Assembly: GCA_017428945.1 (NCBI GenBank)
Contig: JAFRPW010000006.1
Coordinates: 122,136 to 186,135, forward strand
DNA from: Bacteroidales bacterium
GTDB taxonomy: Bacteria > Bacteroidota > Bacteroidia > Bacteroidales > UBA932
Reading direction: 5' to 3'
Length of the DNA: 64,000 nt
This document shows, piece after piece, positions 17,804 through 24,668 of this stretch. Below the pieces are notes generated by a model. The model saw only the letters and a program-made list of their open reading frames with translations. It was not told the origin of the DNA and ran no database searches. A program made the position numbers and the translations under genes. Each line of letters starts with the position of its first letter. Position 1 is the stretch's first letter.

Positions 17804-20431
17804 ATGGCAAAGCCCCTGCAAGATACGCCTCTCATTAAGCAATTCTTTGAGGTAAAGGCACAACATCCTGAAGCATTGTTGCTTTACAGGGTGGGTGACT
17901 TCTATGAAAGTTACTCGGACGACGCCGTCACGGCATCCCGCGTGCTGGGGCTTGTGCTTACCAAGAAATCCAACGGGGACAAGGGCCATGTGGCCATGGC
18001 AGGATTCCCGCACCACGCTCTTGAGACATATCTCACCAAGCTTGTGCGCGCCGGCTACAAGGTTGCCGTGTGCGACCAACTGGAAGACCCTAAGTTTGCC
18101 AAGAAACTGGTAAAGAGGGGGATAACTGAGATCGTTACCCCCGGCATTTCTTTCGGAGAAGGTATGCTGGAGCAGAAGGAAAACAACTTCCTCTGCGGCA
18201 TCACCGTGGAGAAGGATGTCTTTGGCGCTGCATTCCTTGACGTTTCCACGGGCCAGTTTCAGGTGGCCCAGGGCTCGCTGGACTTTGTAAACACCCTGGT
18301 GGGCTCTCTTTCTCCGAGGGAGATAGTTGTCCAGAGAGGCTATGAAAAAGGCTTCAAGGAGCGCCTGGGAGATTTTTTCTTCACTTCAATAGACGAGTGG
18401 GCCTTTGTCTACGAGGCCGCCGTGGAGCGCCTCAAAAAGCAGCTTGGCGTAGATTCCCTGAAAGGTTACGGCATAGACGGCTGTCCGCTGGGCGTATGCT
18501 CTGCCGGTGCCATCCTGGTGTATCTGGAGCAGACTTGCCATACCGGACTAAAGAACATATCGTCCATCGGCAGGCTGGACCAGTCCAAGTACGTGTGGAT
18601 GGACAAATTCACCCTCAGGAACCTGGAGGTATTTGCCTCCGCCGGCGGTCCGGAGGGAGTGTCGCTTATACAGACCATAGACAGGACATCGTCCCCCATG
18701 GGCGCGAGGCTCTTGAGAAACTGGCTTGCCCTGCCCATTCTTGATTTGAAGGAACTCAATGCCCGCTACGATATCGTCCAGTTCCTCATGGATAACCAGG
18801 AGGCCCTGGAGGAGACCGCCCGTGACCTTGGAACCATGGGAGACATTGAGCGCATCCTGGGCCGCATTGCCAACGGAAAAGCGCTTCCCAGGGAAGTTGT
18901 GCAGCTTGGCAGGGCGCTGGAGCTCACCGGTCCCGTGCGTCAGAGGCTGGAAGGGGCATCGGCACCTCTGGACAAACTCCTGAAAGGCCTCAAGGGCTGC
19001 GAAAGGCTCCTTGCCGATATCCGCAAAACCCTGGCCCCGGAACCCGCCACTCAGCTTGGGAAAGGCCCCGTGATTGGCGCGGGCGTGGACCCGGAGCTTG
19101 ACCGCCTCCGCGAAATCTCCGGCGGCGGAAAGGATTACCTCCTTGCCATGCAGCAGAGGGAGGCGGAGAGGACAGGGATATCGTCCCTCAAGATAGCCTA
19201 CAATAATGTTTTCGGGTACTACATCGAGGTTCGCAATACCTTTAAGGACAAGGTTCCGCCGGAGTGGATCAGAAAGCAGACGCTGGTTAACGCGGAGCGC
19301 TACATAACCGAGGAGCTCAAGCAGTACGAGGAGCAGATCCTTACGGCCGAGGACACCATCTACGCCATAGAGACGCGCATTTATGCAGAGCTCATCGGCA
19401 AGATACAGGCGCAGATTCCGGACATACAGGCCAACTGCCGCATCCTTGCAAAACTGGACGTGCTGTGCTCTTTTGCCGCACAGGCGCTGGAACGCTCCTA
19501 CTGCCGCCCGGTGCTGGAGGAGGGAAAGGCCATAGACATACGCCAGGGCCGCCATCCCGTCATAGAAACGCTCATGGCTCCCGGAGAAGAATACGTTCCC
19601 AACGATGTCTACCTGGATGCGGACAAACAGCAGATAATCATCCTCACCGGTCCCAACATGGCCGGTAAGAGTGCCCTGCTGCGCCAGACCGCACTGATTG
19701 TCCTCATGGCCCAGGCGGGCTCTTTTGTGCCGGCCTCTTCCGCGCACATCGGCTGGGTGGACAAGATTTTCACCCGCGTTGGCGCCACGGACAACATCTC
19801 CCGCGGGGAGTCCACCTTCATGGTGGAAATGCTGGAGACGGCCATGATTCTTAACAACCTCAGCGGCCGTTCCCTGGTGCTTCTGGACGAGATTGGCCGC
19901 GGCACGTCCACCTACGACGGCATGTCCATAGCCCGCGGTATAGTGGAGTACATTCACGAATACGGAAAAGGCGCAAAGACCTTATTTGCAACGCATTATC
20001 ACGAGCTCAACGACCTCGAGGGCATCTTCCCGCGAGTTAAGAACTATCATGTGGCGGTGAAGGAAGTTGGTAAGGAGGTTATATTCCTTCGTACACTGAA
20101 GGAAGGCGGTACGGCCCACAGTTTCGGTATCCATGTGGCCCGCATGGCCGGCATGCCAAAGCAGGTTTTGGACAGTGCAGAACGCACTCTGAAGGCCCTC
20201 GAGAACAGCCAGACGCTTGAGCGCGTTGGCGCCCTCACCCCCGTGAAGCCCCACACTGTAAAGGAGGGCCGCATAGAAAGCGACGGCTCCCTCCAGCTCT
20301 CCATGTTCCAGCTTGACGATCCCCTTCTGGAATCTCTCCGCGACCGCCTCAAGGGAGCCGACCTCAACAACATGACTCCGCTTCAGGCCTTTGACCTGCT
20401 GAGGGCAATGAAGGAAGAGCTGGGGCTGTAG
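17804..20431 (+). CDS. mutS: DNA mismatch repair ATPase MutS
   Basis: MutS recognises mismatches and small loops and starts mismatch repair. The 875-residue length matches MutS1. The mismatch-reading Phe-x-Glu is present in YRVGDFYESYSDDA; the ATPase domain has Walker A GPNMAGKSALLRQ near residue 616, RGESTFMVEM, Walker B LVLLDEIGRGTSTYDG and the ATHYHEL switch. The ATG at 17804 is chosen because it directly follows a -7 box and matches the usual N-terminus; a longer frame from 17756 would begin inside the repeat region. The gene is bracketed by family A repeats in direct orientation. Confidence 0.98.
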   Translation: MAKPLQDTPLIKQFFEVKAQHPEALLLYRVGDFYESYSDDAVTASRVLGLVLTKKSNGDKGHVAMAGFPHHALETYLTKLVRAGYKVAVCDQLEDPKFAKKLVKRGITEIVTPGISFGEGMLEQKENNFLCGITVEKDVFGAAFLDVSTGQFQVAQGSLDFVNTLVGSLSPREIVVQRGYEKGFKERLGDFFFTSIDEWAFVYEAAVERLKKQLGVDSLKGYGIDGCPLGVCSAGAILVYLEQTCHTGLKNISSIGRLDQSKYVWMDKFTLRNLEVFASAGGPEGVSLIQTIDRTSSPMGARLLRNWLALPILDLKELNARYDIVQFLMDNQEALEETARDLGTMGDIERILGRIANGKALPREVVQLGRALELTGPVRQRLEGASAPLDKLLKGLKGCERLLADIRKTLAPEPATQLGKGPVIGAGVDPELDRLREISGGGKDYLLAMQQREAERTGISSLKIAYNNVFGYYIEVRNTFKDKVPPEWIRKQTLVNAERYITEELKQYEEQILTAEDTIYAIETRIYAELIGKIQAQIPDIQANCRILAKLDVLCSFAAQALERSYCRPVLEEGKAIDIRQGRHPVIETLMAPGEEYVPNDVYLDADKQQIIILTGPNMAGKSALLRQTALIVLMAQAGSFVPASSAHIGWVDKIFTRVGATDNISRGESTFMVEMLETAMILNNLSGRSLVLLDEIGRGTSTYDGMSIARGIVEYIHEYGKGAKTLFATHYHELNDLEGIFPRVKNYHVAVKEVGKEVIFLRTLKEGGTAHSFGIHVARMAGMPKQVLDSAERTLKALENSQTLERVGALTPVKPHTVKEGRIESDGSLQLSMFQLDDPLLESLRDRLKGADLNNMTPLQAFDLLRAMKEELGL

Positions 20432-20464
20432 CCGTGCCCCTTTGCCCGAACACGCATCTATACC

Positions 20465-20587
20465 CGAACACGCTCGCGAGCACTTCTCCCCGTTTTACCC
20501 CCGTTTTTGCTCTTAATGCGCCTTTTAAACAACGGCTCGAGTGCATTTTTGGCCGTTTTTAGCCTTTTTTGCACTCGAGCGTGTTCG
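20465..20587 (+). repeat. Family A structured repeat, copy A2
   Basis: This 123-bp copy has the same orientation as A1 and the same ends (CGAACACGCTCGCGAGC, GCACTCGAGCGTGTTCG). Here the middle arm CTCGAGTGCA (20536-20545) pairs perfectly with the right arm TGCACTCGAG (20570-20579), while the left arm is decayed (TGCTCTTAATG). A stray CCCGAACACGC at 20445 repeats its first bases. It lies between the convergent ends of mutS and a lipoprotein gene. Confidence 0.85.
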
Positions 20588-20612
20588 GAAAGGCTAGCCG
20601 CCAACCGGGCTG

Positions 20613-21083
20613 TCAGTCTTTCTGGAGTTCTGCTACGACATCAAGCTTGAAGGGTTTGCCATTACCATCCGTCATGTCCATTTTGATGGAATAATGGGTG
20701 TCGTCAATCTTCTTTGTTGTCTGCGTGCCCTTTTGGGGTTCCATGAAGTAATCATACCCGTCTCCATAGAAGGACATGGCAATTACGTCGCCATATCCGA
20801 CACCTTCCAATGTTTCTGCGTTGAAAGTAACGGTGCGGCCTTTCATGTCTTCTCCAAAGGCTGCAGGTGTGTCTACCTGGCCAGCGCCATGGATTTCGAT
20901 GTCCGCATGGACTTCCACGAGGAGAAAGAACATGTGCCAGCCTTCGATTCTGTAATGGACATCTATGTCCGTGTAGGTCTTGCCGTCAAATGTTATGGAA
21001 TTCTTGGGTTCGTCGTCCTTCTTGCAGCCGGCGAAAAGGAGCGCGGCCAGAGAGATGGCCAGGAGTGCTTTCAATGCTTTCAT
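20613..21083 (-). CDS. Small uncharacterised lipoprotein
   Basis: A 156-residue product from ATG 21083 begins with a lipoprotein leader (MKALKALLAISLAALLFAGCKK, Cys20). The mature part is a small beta-rich domain (NSITFDGKTYTDIDVHYRI, KGRTVTFNAETLEGVGYGD, YFMEPQKGTQTTKKI). I do not recognise a family or an active site. It starts four bases after the stop of the next lipoprotein gene upstream on the same strand, so the two form a pair that is probably expressed together. They share a similar size and layout and may be distant paralogues. Confidence 0.6.
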   Translation of the reverse strand: MKALKALLAISLAALLFAGCKKDDEPKNSITFDGKTYTDIDVHYRIEGWHMFFLLVEVHADIEIHGAGQVDTPAAFGEDMKGRTVTFNAETLEGVGYGDVIAMSFYGDGYDYFMEPQKGTQTTKKIDDTHYSIKMDMTDGNGKPFKLDVVAELQKD

Positions 21084-21087
21084 GGTA

Positions 21088-21609
21088 TTAGAAATTCTTA
21101 GGATCAACATAATCGGCAGTTACGTGCCAGATGTAGACTCGGCCATCGGTGAGCGTGCCGTCAATGTCTATTGTGTAGTTTCCGCTCTTTTCCTTGGTGA
21201 GCTTGAGGGTGCCTTTTTTGAAGCAGGTGCCTTCTCCGTAGCGCTGGGTTTCTGTCCAGCAGGCCTGGTTGCCCTGTTCCTTGAGGTTGTACAGACCCGG
21301 CCAAGTGCCGTCCATGGTATTAATTTCCAGAGTGTAGTTTACGGAGGAGTCAAACTTTGAAAGGTCTATTTTCTTGCCTACACATTCGGGGGCAAGGCGG
21401 GGGAAACCATGGATATTAAAACCGTCGGCCTCGCCGTCAAAGTCCATGACAACGGCCTCGAAGCCGCCGTGATCGGCGACCGTGCACATGGCATGGGTTA
21501 CCGGAACGGTAATGTCTCCCAGCTTTACGTAGTTTCCTTCGAGGTTGTCTTTTCCGCAGCTGCAGACAAGCAGCGCTGCAAAAGATACAAGGAGAATGAG
21601 TTTTTTCAT
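21088..21609 (-). CDS. Small uncharacterised lipoprotein, first of a pair
   Basis: A 173-residue product with leader MKKLILLVSFAALLVCSCGK and a lipid-anchored Cys at about position 18. The mature domain is beta-rich with paired segments (NYVKLGDITVPVTHAM, FKKGTLKLTKEKSGNYTIDIDGTLTDGR), and closes with YIWHVTADYVDPKNF. No known motif is seen. It has a -7 box 33 nt upstream and leads a two-gene operon with the 20613-21083 lipoprotein. It lies between mutS and a kelch/AraC regulator transcribed in the same direction. Confidence 0.6.
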   Translation of the reverse strand: MKKLILLVSFAALLVCSCGKDNLEGNYVKLGDITVPVTHAMCTVADHGGFEAVVMDFDGEADGFNIHGFPRLAPECVGKKIDLSKFDSSVNYTLEINTMDGTWPGLYNLKEQGNQACWTETQRYGEGTCFKKGTLKLTKEKSGNYTIDIDGTLTDGRVYIWHVTADYVDPKNF

Positions 21610-21642
21610 TGTATGTGTTTTTTAAGATATTGCCATTCATTG

Positions 21643-21650
21643 CAAATATA
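21643..21650 (-). promoter_or_regulatory. -7 box for the lipoprotein pair
   Basis: TATATTTG on the minus strand ends 33 nt before the ATG at 21609. The nearest upstream TTTG is 26 bp away, longer than usual. Confidence 0.5.
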
Positions 21651-21721
21651 TGTGACCTGCAGGCGCGTGGGCCTTACAAATCACATAAAAGAGACTAACA
21701 AAACAATAAATGTTTGGCGTT

Positions 21722-23374
21722 TTACGCCTTTTTAGCCGCTTCTTTCCACTCCTGGGGGGTCATCCCCGTCATCGACTTGAATGTGCGGAAGAAGGACTGC
21801 TCCGACGAGAAGCCTGATTCTTCCGCTACGTCGGAAAGGCGCATCTGGGGCTTGGTGCGCATAAGGTTCTGTGCGTACCGCACTCTGTAGCCCGCTATGA
21901 ATTCCGGGAAAGACATGCCTCGCTGCGTGTTGATGCAGGCAGAGATATAAGTGACATTTGTGCCCAGGGTTTCGGCAACATCGGCCTTACGGAGGCCCGG
22001 CCGGCGGAAGGCTTCTTTATCCTCGACGAGGGTTATGATGCGGCTCATGAGGTCTTCCGGGGCGGCAGGAGGGACTATATCGCCAGGCTCTTTCTTCCGG
22101 CCAAAACCAGACAGGAGAAGCGTCAGAACAGCTGCCAGCAGGATGCCGGCAATAATCCATGCCCAAGGGGCCGCCATCCTTTCCCTGGCTATTCCGGGAG
22201 AGAAGGCAAACACTGCCCTGCTCGGGGAGAAATTGTTCTCCACGATGCCTCCGGCGCAGGCGATGCGGCCATCGGGCAATAAAGCGAAGGCCGGTCCGGT
22301 TTTGGGAAATTCCGGCAGCGGCTCTTTGGTGTAGTACATGGACCACGAGGCCTTGTCGCCGACGAGCGAGGCGTCATAGTTCAGCTTTAGAACATATACC
22401 CGGGAAACGCTGTCGCAACCTGACATATATGCCGTCCGGGCAGCCTTGTCCACAATAAACTGTGTATACAGGGTCAGGCTGTCTCCGTCGACGCCTTTAA
22501 GCGGTATTTCTCCATCTGTTTCCAGCAGGGAAAAGCGTCCGTCTTCCAGTTTCAGGAAACCTATCCTGTCGTCGGATATGTTCCTGGCAGGCATAAGGTA
22601 CCGGTATTCGCCGATGAGGTAGTCGGCGGGCGAGAAGAAAGGATTGTAGGCGAGGGGGCGCCATTCGTTAAATATCTCAGGAACAAAGGAATCGCCCTTC
22701 AGGCAGTCTGTGACGGAGGTTGTGAATTCCTCCCCGTAATTGTCCATGCTCCCCAGGATATAGGCGTCACTGGCGGAGACGGGAAGGATCAGCGGCGATG
22801 CACGGTGTGCCGATACCTTTTTTTCCAGGGTTATGCCTTTTTGGGGATCCAGGACGGCAATGGCGTCGTCATCGTACCAGTTGCCGGAAAAGACCACCTC
22901 TCCTCCGGAAAGAAGGGCGGCAGAGGCAAAGGCGCGTTTTTTGTCCAGGATGTATGGCAGGGCGGTAAACTCATGGGTTTCAGGGTTATATGATTCCACG
23001 CCGAAGGTCCGGCCAACGCCGAAACTTTCCGAGCTGCCGCCCCCGACTATCAGCCGTCCGTCCGGAAGCCTTACGGAATAACCGCCGTCGTGGGGGTAGA
23101 CGCTGTTGATGAGGTGCCACCGTCCGCCGCTTAAATACTCGGCCGTGTTGACAGGGATGAATCCGTCCGTGTGTCCTCCGATGACTGTGAGTTCGCCTCC
23201 CGCGACGGTAATCACGTGCGTGCCCCTGGCCTGGTTCAGGTTAGGAAGGCGCTCCTTCCCAAGCTCATAGAAAGGCACGCCGTCCACAACGCTGACAGGT
23301 TCCTGCGGGCCGGAACCGCCACCGCAGGATACCGCCATTATAATAAGAGCCGCATATGTGGAAACAGTGCGCAT
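21722..23374 (-). CDS. One-component regulator: kelch-type propeller, TM helix, AraC DNA-binding domain
   Basis: The 550-residue protein has an N-terminal export signal with a lipobox-like end (IIMAVSCGG), then about 350 residues of kelch/galactose-oxidase-type propeller repeats (VITVAGGELTVIGGHTDG, YSVRLPDGRLIVGGGSSE, FALLPDGRIACAGG). A single TM helix lies at about 400-423 (AWIIAGILLAAVLTLLLSG). The C-terminal ~105 residues are a two-helix-turn-helix AraC domain (KADVAETLGTNVTYISACIN, MRLSDVAEESGFSSEQSFFRTFK). The topology suggests direct signalling from periplasm to DNA without a kinase. The ligand and targets are unknown; the neighbouring lipoprotein pair and the divergent glycosyltransferase are candidates. 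Confidence 0.75.
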   Translation of the reverse strand: MRTVSTYAALIIMAVSCGGGSGPQEPVSVVDGVPFYELGKERLPNLNQARGTHVITVAGGELTVIGGHTDGFIPVNTAEYLSGGRWHLINSVYPHDGGYSVRLPDGRLIVGGGSSESFGVGRTFGVESYNPETHEFTALPYILDKKRAFASAALLSGGEVVFSGNWYDDDAIAVLDPQKGITLEKKVSAHRASPLILPVSASDAYILGSMDNYGEEFTTSVTDCLKGDSFVPEIFNEWRPLAYNPFFSPADYLIGEYRYLMPARNISDDRIGFLKLEDGRFSLLETDGEIPLKGVDGDSLTLYTQFIVDKAARTAYMSGCDSVSRVYVLKLNYDASLVGDKASWSMYYTKEPLPEFPKTGPAFALLPDGRIACAGGIVENNFSPSRAVFAFSPGIARERMAAPWAWIIAGILLAAVLTLLLSGFGRKKEPGDIVPPAAPEDLMSRIITLVEDKEAFRRPGLRKADVAETLGTNVTYISACINTQRGMSFPEFIAGYRVRYAQNLMRTKPQMRLSDVAEESGFSSEQSFFRTFKSMTGMTPQEWKEAAKKA

Positions 23375-23377
23375 ACG

Positions 23378-23405
23378 CAAATATAAGGATAATTTGCTAA
23401 CTTTG
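23378..23405. promoter_or_regulatory. Divergent -7 boxes for the AraC-type regulator and the glycosyltransferase
   Basis: TATATTTG on the minus strand (23385-23378) ends only 3 nt before the ATG at 23374. TAACTTTG on the plus strand (23398-23405) ends 6 nt before the ATG at 23412. The whole intergenic region is 37 bp, so the regulator could control both directions. Confidence 0.6.
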
Positions 23406-23411
23406 TAATCT

Positions 23412-24668
23412 ATGAAGCGAGTGCTGGTAATAACGTACTATTGGCCGCCGTCCGGTGGCTCCGGCGTGCAGAGGTGGGTGAAGTTTGCAAAGTACCTGCC
23501 CCAGGAGGGCTGGGAGCCCGTCATCTACGCCCCGGAGAACGCAGACTATCCATCAACTGACCTCACTATGGGAAGCGATCTTCCTGATACACTGGAGGTT
23601 ATCCGCCGTCCCATCCGTGAGCCGTACGCCATTTACCGCAGGCTCATGGGAAAGAGTGCAAAAAGGGAGGTCACGGAAATATCGTCCGGAAAAAAGACCT
23701 GGAAGCAGCGGCTGTCGCTGTGGATTCGGGCTAATATTTTTGTGCCGGACCCGCGCGTGTGGTGGGTGGGGCCAAGCGTCAAGTTCCTGAAAAAATACCT
23801 CAGGGAGCACCCTGTGGAGGCTATTGTGACTACCGGGCCGCCGCACTCGGTGCATCTTATCGGCCTAAAGCTGCACAAGGCGCTGGGAACGCCCTGGGTG
23901 CCGGATTTCAGGGACCCTTGGAGCCGGATGTACTACCTTAAGCACCTGCCCATGACCGCCGCCACCTGGAGGCAGCTCAGGAATCAGGAGCAGGCGGTGC
24001 TGGATGGCTGTTCCACGGTCCTGGCGGTAACTCCAATCGTCCAGGAAGAGTTCCGGGCGCAGACAAATACGCCCGTGGCCATGATTACAAACGGGTACGA
24101 TGCCTCCGACTTCGCCGGTCCCGCCCCTGAGCCGGACGGCTTTTTCAACATAACCCACACCGGCCTGTTTGCAAAGGACGGCAACCCCGTCACGCTCTGG
24201 AAAGTGCTGGGAGAGATGCCTGAGAGCTTCCGCGCAAAGCTGCGCATCCGCCTTGCCGGAACGGTGGACAGGGAGATCCTGGAGGCGATATCGGCCCAGG
24301 GCCTTGGCGGGAACGTGGTGAGCCTTGGATATCTGGACCACGCCGGAGCGGTGCGGGAGCAGAGAGCGGCCACCATCCTGCTTCTCCCCTTGAGGAACGA
24401 CCCCCAGTACAGGCCCATCCTTCCGGGAAAGCTGTTCGAGTACCTGGCATCCAGAAGGCCGATCCTTGGAATAGGCCAGACAGACGGGGCCATGGCGCGC
24501 GTCATTTCGGAGGCGCAGGCGGGGGAAACCTTTGCCTGGGACGATGAAGCCGGCATCCGCAGCTTCCTGGAAAAGGAGCCTCGCGCCACGGAAGGAAACA
24601 TAGAAAAATACACCCGGGAAAACCTCACCGCAGAGCTTGCCCGGCTGCTTGAAAGCATATCGGAATGA
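23412..24668 (+). CDS. Glycosyltransferase, GT4-like
   Basis: The 418-residue cytoplasmic protein shows a GT-B fold: RVLVITYYWPPSGGSGVQRWVKFAKYL with a Gly-rich N-terminal loop, VPDFRDPWSRMYYL, DGCSTVLAVTPIVQEEF, and a C-terminal donor-binding region (NPVTLWKVLGEM, LPGKLFEYLASRRPILGI) ending in the family's E-rich helix. It would transfer a sugar from a nucleotide donor to a glycan or lipid; donor and acceptor are not evident. The stop overlaps the next ATG (ATGA), so it is coupled to the YfhO-family membrane protein, a pairing that fits surface glycan modification. Confidence 0.85.
   Translation: MKRVLVITYYWPPSGGSGVQRWVKFAKYLPQEGWEPVIYAPENADYPSTDLTMGSDLPDTLEVIRRPIREPYAIYRRLMGKSAKREVTEISSGKKTWKQRLSLWIRANIFVPDPRVWWVGPSVKFLKKYLREHPVEAIVTTGPPHSVHLIGLKLHKALGTPWVPDFRDPWSRMYYLKHLPMTAATWRQLRNQEQAVLDGCSTVLAVTPIVQEEFRAQTNTPVAMITNGYDASDFAGPAPEPDGFFNITHTGLFAKDGNPVTLWKVLGEMPESFRAKLRIRLAGTVDREILEAISAQGLGGNVVSLGYLDHAGAVREQRAATILLLPLRNDPQYRPILPGKLFEYLASRRPILGIGQTDGAMARVISEAQAGETFAWDDEAGIRSFLEKEPRATEGNIEKYTRENLTAELARLLESISE

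Noticed and set aside
21716-21728. GGCGT-TTT-ACGCC hairpin as terminator
   Set aside because: The 5-bp stem overlaps the stop codon of the regulator gene and its T run points to the wrong strand.
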